Assembly: GCF_027943945.1 (NCBI RefSeq)
Contig: NZ_AP027141.1
Coordinates: 2,542,001-2,606,000 of the forward strand
Source of the DNA: Microbacterium terricola
GTDB taxonomy: Bacteria; Actinomycetota; Actinomycetes; Actinomycetales; Microbacteriaceae
DNA: 64,000 nucleotides
Direction of reading: 5' to 3'
Below, piece by piece: positions 25,496 through 34,686 of the stretch. The translations under genes were made by a program, and so were the position numbers. The number at the start of each line of letters is the position of its first letter. Within the stretch, counting starts at the first letter, position 1. Below the pieces are notes generated by a model. The model was given only the letters and a program-made list of their open reading frames with translations. It did not search any database and was not told the origin of the DNA.

Positions 25496-27058
25496 ATGTC
25501 CGCCGAAACCACTCAGCCGTCCGTCGTCGAGATGCGCGGCATCACCGTCGAGTTCCCCGGTGTGCGTGCCCTCGACGGCGTCGACCTCACGCTCCGGCGC
25601 GGCGAGGTGCACACCCTCATGGGCGAGAACGGAGCGGGCAAGTCCACGCTCATCAAGGCGCTCACGGGCGTCTACACGATCAGCGCGGGCACCATCACCG
25701 TCGGCGGCGAGGAGCGCGTGCTGCGCTCGACCGCCGACGCGCAGGCCGCCGGCATCTCGACCGTGTACCAGGAGGTCAATCTCTGCACGAACCTCTCCGT
25801 CGGAGAGAACGTCATGCTGGGCCACGAGATGCGCCAGGGGGGCCGCATCGACTGGAAGGCGACGCATCGCGAGGCCGCCGCACACCTCGAGAACCTCGGT
25901 GTGCGGATCGACACGCGGTCGCTGCTCGGCACCCACTCGATCGCGCTGCAGCAGCTCGTCGCGATCAGCCGCGCGATGGTGACCGAGGCGAGCGTGCTCG
26001 TGCTCGACGAGCCCACGTCGAGCCTCGACCGCGGCGAGGTCGAGCAGCTGTTCGCCGTCGTCCGCGACCTGCGCGACCGCGGCGTCGCCATCCTCTTCGT
26101 CACGCACTTCCTCGACCAGGTGTACGAGATCTCCGACCGCCTCACCGTGCTGCGCAACGGCAAGCTGGTCGGCGAGCACCTCGCCGCCGACCTCCCCCGC
26201 GGCGAGCTCATCTCCCAGATGATCGGCCGAGAGCTCGACGAGCTCGAGGCGATCTCCCGCACGTCCGAGCGCGAGATCGACCGGGACGCGGTGCCCGTCC
26301 TCCGCGCGCGCGGCGTCGGCAAGAAGAAGGTGCTCGAGCCGGTCGACCTCGACGTGTTCGACGGCGAGGTCGTCGGAATCGCCGGACTGCTCGGCTCCGG
26401 CCGCACCGAGCTCGTCCGGCTGCTGTACGGGGCGGACCGCCCAGACAGCGGCGAGACCGAGATCCGCGGCGCGCACGCCCGCATCACGACGCCGCGCCAC
26501 GCGATCGACCGGCGCGTCGCGTTCTCGTCGGAGGACCGCAGGGCCGAGGGCATCGTGGCCGACCTCACCGTCGCCGAGAACATCGTGCTCGGCATCCAGG
26601 CCAAGCGCGGCGCCCTCCGCAAGATCAGCAAGGCCGAGCAGGCCGCCGTCGTCGACGACTACATCTCGGCGCTCGGCGTCCGCCCCGCGAATCCGAACGC
26701 GCTCGTGCGCAATCTGTCGGGCGGCAACCAGCAGAAGGTGCTGCTCGCACGCTGGCTGGCCACCGCACCGCAGCTGATCATCCTCGACGAGCCGACCCGC
26801 GGCATCGACGTCGGCGCGAAGGCCGACATCCAGCGCAAGGTCGCCGAGCTGTCGGCGCAGGGGCTGGCCGTCGTGTTCATCTCGTCGGAGCTCGAGGAGG
26901 TCGTGCGCATCTCGCAGCGCATCGCGGTGATGCGCGATCGTCGTAAGATCAGCGAACTCGACTCCACCGACACGACCGTCGACGACCTCGTCGCGGTCAT
27001 CGCCCAGGAATCCCCCGAGACGACGCCGTCTCGCCAGACGCCGGAGAGCGCCGCATGA
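25496..27058 (+). CDS. CUT2 sugar ABC transporter ATPase, YtfR-like
   Basis: A 520-residue protein with two fused ATPase domains, as usual for CUT2 systems. Domain 1 has Walker A GENGAGKST near residue 45 and Walker B VLVLDEPTSSLD. Domain 2 (from about residue 265) has the degenerate Walker A GLLGSGRTE, the signature LSGGNQQKVLLARW and Walker B IILDEPTRGIDVG. It powers uptake of the sugar held by the upstream binding protein. Its stop overlaps the next start (ATGA at 27055). Confidence 0.94.
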   Translation: MSAETTQPSVVEMRGITVEFPGVRALDGVDLTLRRGEVHTLMGENGAGKSTLIKALTGVYTISAGTITVGGEERVLRSTADAQAAGISTVYQEVNLCTNLSVGENVMLGHEMRQGGRIDWKATHREAAAHLENLGVRIDTRSLLGTHSIALQQLVAISRAMVTEASVLVLDEPTSSLDRGEVEQLFAVVRDLRDRGVAILFVTHFLDQVYEISDRLTVLRNGKLVGEHLAADLPRGELISQMIGRELDELEAISRTSEREIDRDAVPVLRARGVGKKKVLEPVDLDVFDGEVVGIAGLLGSGRTELVRLLYGADRPDSGETEIRGAHARITTPRHAIDRRVAFSSEDRRAEGIVADLTVAENIVLGIQAKRGALRKISKAEQAAVVDDYISALGVRPANPNALVRNLSGGNQQKVLLARWLATAPQLIILDEPTRGIDVGAKADIQRKVAELSAQGLAVVFISSELEEVVRISQRIAVMRDRRKISELDSTDTTVDDLVAVIAQESPETTPSRQTPESAA

Positions 27059-28092
27059 AGACCGTCCTGAAGCACCGGCTGTTCTGGCCGATCGCCGCCC
27101 TGCTGACCCTGATCGTGATCAACACCATCGCGCGGCCGTCGTTCATCTCGATCACCGTGCAGAACGGCCAGCTGTACGGGCCGCTCATCGACATCCTCCG
27201 CAACAGCGCCCCGCTGATGCTCGTCGCCCTCGGCATGACCCTCGTCATCGCGACGCGCGGCATCGACCTCTCCGTCGGCGCCATCATGGCCGTGTCCGGC
27301 GCGGTCGCGCTGACCTTCATCTCGGGCTCCAGCGACCCGAACGGCCTGCCGACCGTCATGATCGCGATCGGCCTCGGCGTGCTGGTCGCCCTCGTCCTGG
27401 GCGCGTGGAACGGGTTCCTGGTCGCGATCGTCGGCGTGCAGCCGATCATCGCGACGCTCGTGCTCATGCTCGCCGGTCGCGGCATCGCCCTGCTCATCAC
27501 CGGCGGCTTCATCACGACCATCAACAGCGAGCCGTATCGCTTCATGGCGCAGGGGTACCAGTTCGGTCTGCCGTTCGCCTTCTACGTCTCGCTCGCCGCG
27601 ATCGCCGTGGTCGCGCTGCTCGAGCGCCGCACAGCGCTCGGCGTGCTGACGGAGGCGGTGGGCATCAACCCCGAGGCGAGCCGGCTCGCGGGCGTCCGCT
27701 CGCGCGGCATCATCTGGGGCGCCTACGCTGCGAGCGGCCTGCTCGCGGGGCTCGCCGGCATCCTGTACAGCTCCAACATCATGGCCGCCGACGCCAACGC
27801 CGCCGGCCTCTACATCGAGCTCGACGCGATCCTCGCGGTCGTGCTCGGCGGCACCTCGCTGATGGGCGGCAAGTTCTCCATCGCCGGGACCGTGGTCGGC
27901 GTCTTCACGATCCAGACGCTCAAGTCGACCATCACGTTCCTGGGCGTCCCGCCCGCCGTGAGCCCGCTCTTCCTGGCCATCGTGGTCGTGATCGTCGTGC
28001 TGGTGCAGTCGCCCAGGACGAGGGAGCATCTCACGAGGCTGGGGCGCAGCATCCGACGATCGTCCGCACCGAAGGTGGAGGTGGCCTCGTGA
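27055..28092 (+). CDS. CUT2 sugar ABC transporter permease, YtfT-like
   Basis: A 345-residue membrane protein with about eight to ten hydrophobic helices. Family motifs of the BPD_transp_2 type are LVALGMTLVIATRGIDLSVG near residue 56 and AVVLGGTSLMGGKFSIAGTVVG near 261. It forms a heterodimeric channel with the next permease. Start and stop overlap both neighbours by four bases (ATGA, GTGA), so the operon is tightly coupled. Confidence 0.94.
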   Translation: MKTVLKHRLFWPIAALLTLIVINTIARPSFISITVQNGQLYGPLIDILRNSAPLMLVALGMTLVIATRGIDLSVGAIMAVSGAVALTFISGSSDPNGLPTVMIAIGLGVLVALVLGAWNGFLVAIVGVQPIIATLVLMLAGRGIALLITGGFITTINSEPYRFMAQGYQFGLPFAFYVSLAAIAVVALLERRTALGVLTEAVGINPEASRLAGVRSRGIIWGAYAASGLLAGLAGILYSSNIMAADANAAGLYIELDAILAVVLGGTSLMGGKFSIAGTVVGVFTIQTLKSTITFLGVPPAVSPLFLAIVVVIVVLVQSPRTREHLTRLGRSIRRSSAPKVEVAS

Positions 28093-29111
28093 GCACGCTC
28101 ACCGCGACCGACTCGCGCTCTTCCGCCCTGCAGCAGAGCCTCACGCGCTTCCGGCACCGCCACGCCTCGTGGATCCCGGTGTTCGCGGCGCTCGTCATCC
28201 TCATCGTGATGCTCGTGGGAGCGCAGCTCTACTTCGGCAACTTCCTCACTCCGCGCGTGCTGTCGGCGCTGCTGCTCGACAACGCGTACCTGCTGATCCT
28301 CGCCGTGGGCATGACCTTCGTCATCCTGACCGGCGGCATCGACCTCTCCGTCGGCGCGGTGATGGCCTTCACGGGGATGCTGGGGGCCAGCCTCCTGAGC
28401 ACGGGTCTCCCGTCGGCGATCGCGATCCCGGTGATGCTGCTGGTCGGCGCGGCCATGGGGCTCGCGGTCGGCGTGCTCGTCCTGTTCTTCGACGTGCAGC
28501 CGTTCATCGCCTCGCTCGCGGCGATGTTCGCGGCACGCGGCCTCGCGTTCATGGTGAGCCTGTCCTCGATCAAGGTCGAGGATCCGGCGATCCTGTGGCT
28601 GCAGTCCACGCGGCTGCAGGGCGCGCCCGGCGGCTTCTACCTCACGCCCACGGGCATCATCGCGCTGACCGTCGTGCTCGTCGGGGCGCTCGTGCTGCAC
28701 TACACGCGGTTCGGCCGCACGATCTACGCGATCGGCGGCAACGAGCAGTCGGCACGCCTCATGGGCCTGCCGGTCGTGCGCACGAAGCTGTTCGTCTACG
28801 TCGTCAGCGGACTCTGCGCCGGCCTCGCCGGCGTCGTCTTCACCGCCTACACGGGCGCGTCGTATCCGCTGAACGGCATCGGCACCGAGCTCGACACGAT
28901 CGCGGCGGTCGTCATCGGCGGCACGCTCCTGACCGGCGGCAGCGGATTCGTGGTCGGCTCGATGATCGGCGTGTTCGTCTACGGCACCATCAAGACCGTG
29001 ATCTCGTTCCTCGGCGCGGACCAGTCGTGGACCCGCATCTCGATCGGCGCGCTGCTGCTCGTCTTCGTCGTCGTGCAGCGGCTCATCGTCGCCAGATCCA
29101 GCCGACGATGA
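28089..29111 (+). CDS. CUT2 sugar ABC transporter permease, YjfF-like
   Basis: A 340-residue membrane protein with the same family motifs: LILAVGMTFVILTGGIDLSVG near residue 73 and AVVIGGTLLTGGSGFVVGSMIG near 270. The GTG at 28089 overlaps the previous stop (GTGA). Two different permeases per system are the hallmark of YtfT/YjfF-type furanose importers. Confidence 0.93.
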   Translation: MSTLTATDSRSSALQQSLTRFRHRHASWIPVFAALVILIVMLVGAQLYFGNFLTPRVLSALLLDNAYLLILAVGMTFVILTGGIDLSVGAVMAFTGMLGASLLSTGLPSAIAIPVMLLVGAAMGLAVGVLVLFFDVQPFIASLAAMFAARGLAFMVSLSSIKVEDPAILWLQSTRLQGAPGGFYLTPTGIIALTVVLVGALVLHYTRFGRTIYAIGGNEQSARLMGLPVVRTKLFVYVVSGLCAGLAGVVFTAYTGASYPLNGIGTELDTIAAVVIGGTLLTGGSGFVVGSMIGVFVYGTIKTVISFLGADQSWTRISIGALLLVFVVVQRLIVARSSRR

Positions 29112-29149
29112 GGGCGGGTGCCTGACCGTCTCGCGGCCCGCCGGGCGGC

Positions 29150-30676
29150 ATGATGGAGTCCATGGTCGAGCAGGTCCACCCGGTGGTCGAAGTCGTGGGA
29201 GCCACCGTGCGCTTCCAGGCCGAGACCGCGCTGGACGGCGTCGACTTCCGGATGTTCCCCGGCGAGGTGCACTCGCTCATGGGCGAGAACGGCGCGGGCA
29301 AGTCGACGCTCATCAAGGCGATCACCGGAGCGCTGCGGCTGGATGCGGGCGTCATCCGGCTCGACGGCGAGGTGGTGCGCCTGGCGACGCCGCACGACGC
29401 CCTGGTGGCCGGCATCAGCACGGTGTACCAGGAGATCGACCTCCTGCCCAACCTGTCGGTGGCGGAGAACATCTGGCTCGGCCGCGAGCCTCGGCGGTTC
29501 GGCGCGATCGACTGGCCGCGCATGCGGGTGACCGCGCACGAGGTGCTCGCCGATCTCGGCCTCGACATCGACCCCGCGTCGCAGCTCGGGGCGCATTCGC
29601 TCGCGGTGCAGCAGCTGATCGCGATCGCCCGCGCCATCTCGACCGATGTGCGCGTGCTCATCCTCGATGAGCCCACCTCGAGCCTCGACCTCGACGAGGT
29701 GGCGGAGCTCTTCCGCGTGATCCGCGAGCTGCGCGAGCGCGGTGTGGCGATCCTGTTCGTCTCGCACTTCCTCGACCAGGTATACGAGATCTGCGACCGC
29801 GTGACCGTCCTGCGCAACGGCCGCCTGGTGGGCGAGTACCTCACCAAGGAGCTGCTGCGGATCGATCTCGTGCAGAAGATGCTCGGCCGCAGCGTCGAGG
29901 CGCTGAAGACCTTCCCGCGCACGGACGCCACCGAGACCGAGCCGGACACGCAGACGCTCTCCGCCCGCGGTGTGAGCGTCGGCCGCGGAATCGTGGACGC
30001 CGACGTGGACGTGGCCGAGGGCGAGGTCCTCGGCGTGGCCGGCCTGCTGGGCTCGGGCCGCACCGAGCTCGCGCGGGCGCTGACCGGCGTCGATGGGCTG
30101 GACTCCGGCATCATCCGCATCTCCGGGACCGAGCTGGGCGGCGTGCGCAGGGCGATCTCGCTCGGCGTCGTCTACTCGTCGGAGAACCGCCGCACCGAGG
30201 GCATCATCAGCGAGCTCAGCGTCCGGGAGAACATCACCCTCGCCCTGCAGGCCCAGCGCGGCATCCTGCGCCGCATCCGGCCGTCGCGGCAGCGCGAGCT
30301 GGCCGCCAGCTGGGTCGAGGCGCTGGACGTGCGACCGCCCGACCTCGACAAGCCGGCCGGCACGCTCTCCGGCGGCAACCAGCAGAAGGTGCTCCTGGCG
30401 CGCCTGCTCGCCCTCTCGCCGCGGGTGCTCGTGCTCGACGAGCCGACCAGAGGCATCGACGTGGGAGCCAAGGTCGAGATCCAGAACCTCGTCGGCGAGC
30501 TGGCCGACAACGGCCTGTCGGTCGTGTTCATCTCCGCCGAGCTCGAAGAGGTGCTGCGCGTCGGGCACAGGGTCGCGATCCTGCGCGCCGGGCGCATCGT
30601 GGACGTGCTCCCCGCCGAGAATCTCACCGTCGAAGCGGCGATGGCCCTCGTGGCGCAGCCGGAAGACGAGGAGTGA
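29150..30676 (+). CDS. Second CUT2 sugar ABC transporter ATPase in the same operon
   Basis: A 508-residue duplicated ATPase. Domain 1 has Walker A GENGAGKST near 47 and VLILDEPTSSLD. Domain 2 has GLLGSGRTE, LSGGNQQKVLLARL and VLVLDEPTRGID. It is clearly paralogous to the ATPase at 25496 but is not a recent copy. It lacks its own permease and binding protein, yet lies 38 bases after the permease and 7 bases before the LacI gene. It could serve the same permeases, energise another importer, or be a remnant of a duplicated system. ATG codons at 29150, 29153 and 29162 compete as the start. Confidence 0.9.
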   Translation: MMESMVEQVHPVVEVVGATVRFQAETALDGVDFRMFPGEVHSLMGENGAGKSTLIKAITGALRLDAGVIRLDGEVVRLATPHDALVAGISTVYQEIDLLPNLSVAENIWLGREPRRFGAIDWPRMRVTAHEVLADLGLDIDPASQLGAHSLAVQQLIAIARAISTDVRVLILDEPTSSLDLDEVAELFRVIRELRERGVAILFVSHFLDQVYEICDRVTVLRNGRLVGEYLTKELLRIDLVQKMLGRSVEALKTFPRTDATETEPDTQTLSARGVSVGRGIVDADVDVAEGEVLGVAGLLGSGRTELARALTGVDGLDSGIIRISGTELGGVRRAISLGVVYSSENRRTEGIISELSVRENITLALQAQRGILRRIRPSRQRELAASWVEALDVRPPDLDKPAGTLSGGNQQKVLLARLLALSPRVLVLDEPTRGIDVGAKVEIQNLVGELADNGLSVVFISAELEEVLRVGHRVAILRAGRIVDVLPAENLTVEAAMALVAQPEDEE

Positions 30677-30683
30677 CCGGCCC

Positions 30684-31697
30684 GTGAGCGAGGAAAAGGG
30701 AGCACGCACCGCGAACATCTTCGATGTCGCGCGGCTCGCCGGCGTCTCGCACCAGACCGTCTCGCGCGTGCTGAACGACCTGCCCAACGTCCGCCCTGCC
30801 ACGCGAGCCAGGGTCGAGCAGGCCATCGCACAGCTGCGGTACAGCCCATCCCCCGCCGCTCGCGCCCTCGTGACCCGCCGCACCCGCACGATCGGGCTCG
30901 TCACCCCGGGCGTCGCCGACTACGGGCCCACCTCGATCGCACTCCACTTCACCGTCGCCGCACGCACCGAGCGGTACAACGTCGAGACGGTGAGCACGCT
31001 CGACGCCGATCCCGCCGCCGTGCGGTCCGCGGTGGAAGGCCTGCTGCGGCAGCGCGTCGACGCGATCGTGCTGGTGGTCGTCGACCTCGGCGTGCTCGAA
31101 GTGGTGCGGGGGCTCGACCTCAGCATCCCCGTCGTCGCCGCCGCCGCCTCGCAGCGACGCAACCCGCATCTGGTCTCCATCGACCAGTACCGCGGCGCCC
31201 GATCGGCGGTGCGCCACCTGGCCGAGCTGGGCCACACCCGCATCCTCCATGTCGCGGGTCCGCAGCGCGCCCCCGATGCGATCGAGCGGATCCGCGGCTG
31301 GCGCGACGAACTCGCCGCGCACCGGCTGGAAGCGATCGAGCCGCAGCACGGCGACTGGAGCGCCGCCTCCGGGCACCGCATCGGCACCGCGCTGGACATC
31401 GACGCGGGCGCGGCGGTGTTCGTCGCGAACGACCACATGGCGATCGGGATGCTGTCGGCCCTGCGCGAGCGCGGGCTGCGCGTCCCCGAGGACGTGAGCG
31501 TCGTCGGCTTCGACGACGTGCCGGAGGCCGGGTTCCTCTACCCCGCGCTGACCACCGTCCGACAGGACTTCGCGAGCCTCGGCGAGCTGATCATGCGGAA
31601 GGTGCTGATCGCCGTCGAGGAGCCCGAGAGCGCCACCGAGGACACTCCGCTGCCGACGCACCTGATCGTGCGCCAGTCCACGCGCGCCGCCCGCTGA
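30684..31697 (+). CDS. LacI family regulator of the CUT2 operon
   Basis: A 337-residue LacI-type repressor. The helix-turn-helix at residues 10-32 starts NIFDVARLAGVSHQTVSRVL, and the hinge lies near 55. The effector domain has AVFVANDHMAIGML and VSVVGFDDVPEAGF. The GTG at 30684 follows GAGGAG at the end of the upstream gene, so it is the last gene of the CUT2 operon. It probably binds the repeated GTGAGCG-type sites before the operon. Confidence 0.9.
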   Translation: MSEEKGARTANIFDVARLAGVSHQTVSRVLNDLPNVRPATRARVEQAIAQLRYSPSPAARALVTRRTRTIGLVTPGVADYGPTSIALHFTVAARTERYNVETVSTLDADPAAVRSAVEGLLRQRVDAIVLVVVDLGVLEVVRGLDLSIPVVAAAASQRRNPHLVSIDQYRGARSAVRHLAELGHTRILHVAGPQRAPDAIERIRGWRDELAAHRLEAIEPQHGDWSAASGHRIGTALDIDAGAAVFVANDHMAIGMLSALRERGLRVPEDVSVVGFDDVPEAGFLYPALTTVRQDFASLGELIMRKVLIAVEEPESATEDTPLPTHLIVRQSTRAAR

Positions 31698-31784
31698 TCT
31701 CGCCCGCTCGGCGCCTAGCACGCGAGAAGGCCGCACGCCAGGGCGCCAGCGGGATCCGTCCAGGCTCATAGCGTGGAGGACATG

Positions 31785-32240
31785 ATGGCCAAGACGACGA
31801 AAGCCCAGAAGCACGCCCTCGAGGCGCGCGACGCCGCCGGCGAGAGCGCCCGCGCCGCCAAGCAAGCGCTCCGGGACATTCCCGGCAGCGTGCCGAAGAG
31901 CGACCGCAGGAAGGTCAAGGGCGCGATCCGCGACGCCAAGCACGTCTCGAAGACCTCCAAGCGTGCGGTGCGCCGGGACGCGGCGGCGGTGACGGCAGAG
32001 GCGGAGGCCGCGACCAAGCGACTTCGCAAGACCCTCGCGAGCGCGAAGCGTGCCGCGCGCCTCGCCGACCCCTCCCACCGGGAGACGACCGCCACGTCGG
32101 GAAGCGCCGCAGAGCAGGCGGAGCTCGGCGCGATGACGGTGGCGGAGCTTCGGCTCAAGGCCAAGGACGCCGGCCTGACCGGCTATTCGAGCCTCGCCAA
32201 GGCCGACCTCCTCGCCCTCTTCGCGAAGCCAGGTGCGTAG
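31785..32240 (+). CDS. Basic helical protein with C-terminal Rho_N/SAP-like domain
   Basis: A 151-residue protein. Residues 1-100 are Lys/Arg/Ala-rich and helical, like histone-like proteins. The last 35 residues (MTVAELRLKAKDAGLTGYSS, then KADLLALF) match the Rho N-terminal/SAP-like nucleic-acid-binding fold. It probably binds nucleic acid. GGAGGA at 31775-31780 gives good spacing to the ATG at 31785; a GTG at 31773 and an ATG at 31782 are alternatives. The function in this organism is unknown. Confidence 0.72.
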   Translation: MAKTTKAQKHALEARDAAGESARAAKQALRDIPGSVPKSDRRKVKGAIRDAKHVSKTSKRAVRRDAAAVTAEAEAATKRLRKTLASAKRAARLADPSHRETTATSGSAAEQAELGAMTVAELRLKAKDAGLTGYSSLAKADLLALFAKPGA

Positions 32241-32273
32241 TCTGGGGAGTCCGCCCTGAAGCGAGGTCCCGTC

Positions 32274-33974
32274 ATGTCGACAGCCCATCCGTACGACGCG
32301 AAACCGTGGCTGCCGGCGTACGCCCCCGGCGTGCCGGCTGAGATCGACGAGGTCAGCCAGACCCTCACCGACATGATCGAGACGAGCGTCGCCGCGCGCG
32401 CGAAGAAGCCCGCGCTGGTGTTCTTCGGCGCGACGACCGCGTACCGCGAGCTCGGCGAGACGATCGAGCGGGCCGCTGAGGGACTGCGCCGCCTGGGCGT
32501 GCAGCCGGGCGACCGCGTCGCCCTCGTGCTGCCGAACTGCCCGCAGCACGTGGCCGCGTTCTACGCGATCCTCCGGCTCGGGGCGATCGTCGTCGAGCAC
32601 AACCCGCTCTACACGGCGCGCGAACTGCGCCACCAGTTCGAGGATCATGGCGCCCGCTTCGCGATCGTGTGGGACAAGGTCTACGACACCATCGCCGGAT
32701 TCCCGTCCGACCTCGCCGTCGCGGGCATCGTCAGCGTCGACATCACCGAGGCTCTCCCGTTCGCGAAGCGCCTCGCACTGGCGCTGCCCATCCCGAAGGC
32801 GAGGAAGGCGCGCGCGCAGCTGACCGCGAAGCCGGAGGCCAAGCATCCCTTCCCCTGGAGCAGGCTCATCGGCGGCCGCAGGATCTCGCGGAAGCACGAG
32901 CGACCCGGCATCGACGATGTCGCCCTCCTGCAGTACACGAGCGGCACGACGGGCAGCCCGAAAGGCGCGATCCTCACGCACCGCAACCTCCGGGCGAACG
33001 CGATGCAGGGGCGCGCCTGGGTGCCGGGGCTGCACGAGGGCGAGGAGACCTTCTACGGGGTGCTGCCCCTCTTCCACGCCTACGGTCTGACGCTGTGCCT
33101 GACCTTCGCGATGAGCATCGGCGCGAAGCTCGTCCTGTTCCCGAAGTTCGACGTCGCCCTGGTGACGGATGCCGTCCGCCAGAGTCCGCCCACGTTCCTG
33201 CCTGCGGTGCCGCCGATCTACGACCAGCTGGCCAGGGCATCCGCCCGCGGCACAGTGGACCTGTCGTCGGTGCGGTTCGCCATCTCGGGGGCGATGAGCC
33301 TTCCGGTGTCGACGGTCGACAAGTGGGAGGTGGCCACGGGCGGCCTGCTCGTCGAGGGCTACGGGATGACCGAGACCTCGCCGGTCGCGCTCGGCAACCC
33401 GATCGGCCCGAGCCGGCGGCCCGGCACCGTCGGCGTGCCCTTCCCGAGCACCGAGATCCGCGTCGTCGATCCGGAGGACCCCACGATCGAGGTGCCGTTC
33501 GGCGAGCGCGGCGAGCTCCTCCTCCGCGGACCGCAGGTGTTCCAGGGCTACTGGAAGCGGCCGGATGAGACCGCCGCGGCGCTCCTCTCCGATGGATGGC
33601 TGCGCACCGGCGACATCGTCACGGTCTCGGCGGACGGCTTCATCACGATTGTCGACCGCCTCAAGGAGCTCATCATCACCGGCGGGTTCAACGTCTCACC
33701 GAGCGAGGTGGAGGAGGCCCTGCAGTCGCACCCCGACGTGGATGCGGCAGCGGTCGTCGGGCTGCCGCGCGAGAGCGGCGGCGAGGAAGTCGTCGCGGCG
33801 GTCGTCGCACGTCAGGGCGCCGAGCTCGACACCGACGCACTGCGCGACTACGCGCGAACGCGGCTCACGGCGTACAAGGTGCCTCGTCGCATCGTGCTGG
33901 TCGACGACCTCCCCCGCTCCCTCATCGGCAAGGTGCTGCGCAAGCAGGTGCGCGACCAGCTCATCGGCTCCTGA
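32274..33974 (+). CDS. Long-chain acyl-CoA synthetase (AMP-dependent)
   Basis: A 566-residue adenylate-forming enzyme that activates a carboxylic acid to its CoA thioester, most likely a long-chain fatty acid. Motifs: the P-loop YTSGTTGSPKGAILTH near residue 222, GYGMTETSP near 362, the RTGDIVTVSADGFI hinge region near 443, and the C-terminal lysine motif LIGKVLRKQVRDQL. Length and motif set match FadD-type ligases (FadD15/FadD-like). It ends four bases before the convergent methyltransferase-like gene. Confidence 0.92.
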   Translation: MSTAHPYDAKPWLPAYAPGVPAEIDEVSQTLTDMIETSVAARAKKPALVFFGATTAYRELGETIERAAEGLRRLGVQPGDRVALVLPNCPQHVAAFYAILRLGAIVVEHNPLYTARELRHQFEDHGARFAIVWDKVYDTIAGFPSDLAVAGIVSVDITEALPFAKRLALALPIPKARKARAQLTAKPEAKHPFPWSRLIGGRRISRKHERPGIDDVALLQYTSGTTGSPKGAILTHRNLRANAMQGRAWVPGLHEGEETFYGVLPLFHAYGLTLCLTFAMSIGAKLVLFPKFDVALVTDAVRQSPPTFLPAVPPIYDQLARASARGTVDLSSVRFAISGAMSLPVSTVDKWEVATGGLLVEGYGMTETSPVALGNPIGPSRRPGTVGVPFPSTEIRVVDPEDPTIEVPFGERGELLLRGPQVFQGYWKRPDETAAALLSDGWLRTGDIVTVSADGFITIVDRLKELIITGGFNVSPSEVEEALQSHPDVDAAAVVGLPRESGGEEVVAAVVARQGAELDTDALRDYARTRLTAYKVPRRIVLVDDLPRSLIGKVLRKQVRDQLIGS

Positions 33975-33978
33975 CGGG

Positions 33979-34686
33979 TCAGCCGCGGCTCACGCCGACG
34001 TACACCGAGTTCGAGGACACCCCGCCGGTGATCGGGTTGTCGAAATCGACGACGTGCGCCGCGCCGTGATCGAAGACGGCGTCCAGCGCGACCATGAACT
34101 CCGCGTCGGGCGGATCGTCCGACCACAGCGCGAACACCCCGCCCGGCGTGAGGTGCCGATCCAGCGCCCGCAGCCCCGCCGCGTCGTAGAGGTCGGCGTG
34201 GCTCGGGTCGAGCTGGTGCCGCGGCGAGTGGTCGACGTCGAGCAGGATCGCGTCGAACCGGCGCCCCTCGTCACCGGGCGCCGCGCGCATCACGGCGAAG
34301 AAGTCGCCGTGCGTGAGCGTGGTGCGCGGGTCGTCGACGAGCTCCGCCGAGGTCGGCAGGAGCTTCCGCCGATGCCAGCCGATCACCGCGGGCAGCGCGT
34401 CGATCACCTCGAGCGAGCGCACCCGCGGGTCGCGCAGCGCGGTCAGCGCCGTGTACCCGAGACCGAGGCCGCCGACGAGCACGACGAGGTCGTCGCGGTC
34501 GAGCGCAGCCAGGCCCAGGGTCGCGAGCTCCTCCTCGGCGACGGTGAACAGGCTCGACATGAGGTACTCCTCGCCGAGCTTCACCTCGTAGATCTCCCGG
34601 CCGACCGCGGGCTCCGCGCGGCGGCGGAGGGTGAGGTCCCCCATCGGCGTCGGCTGCCAGTCCAGCTCCTCGAATCGCGTGATCAC
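33979..34686 (-). CDS. Spermidine-synthase-like SAM-binding protein
   Basis: A 235-residue Rossmann-fold protein. The binding motif VVLVGGLGLGYTALTAL is near residue 70, a conserved acidic strand end VIDALP near 98, and DAILLDVDHSPRH near 147 in place of the polyamine synthase catalytic DxxD region. It may be a methyltransferase or aminopropyltransferase-like protein. The GTG at 34686 overlaps the stop of the tocopherol-cyclase-like gene (GTGA), so the two are coupled. The substrate is unknown. Confidence 0.78.
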   Translation of the reverse strand: MITRFEELDWQPTPMGDLTLRRRAEPAVGREIYEVKLGEEYLMSSLFTVAEEELATLGLAALDRDDLVVLVGGLGLGYTALTALRDPRVRSLEVIDALPAVIGWHRRKLLPTSAELVDDPRTTLTHGDFFAVMRAAPGDEGRRFDAILLDVDHSPRHQLDPSHADLYDAAGLRALDRHLTPGGVFALWSDDPPDAEFMVALDAVFDHGAAHVVDFDNPITGGVSSNSVYVGVSRG

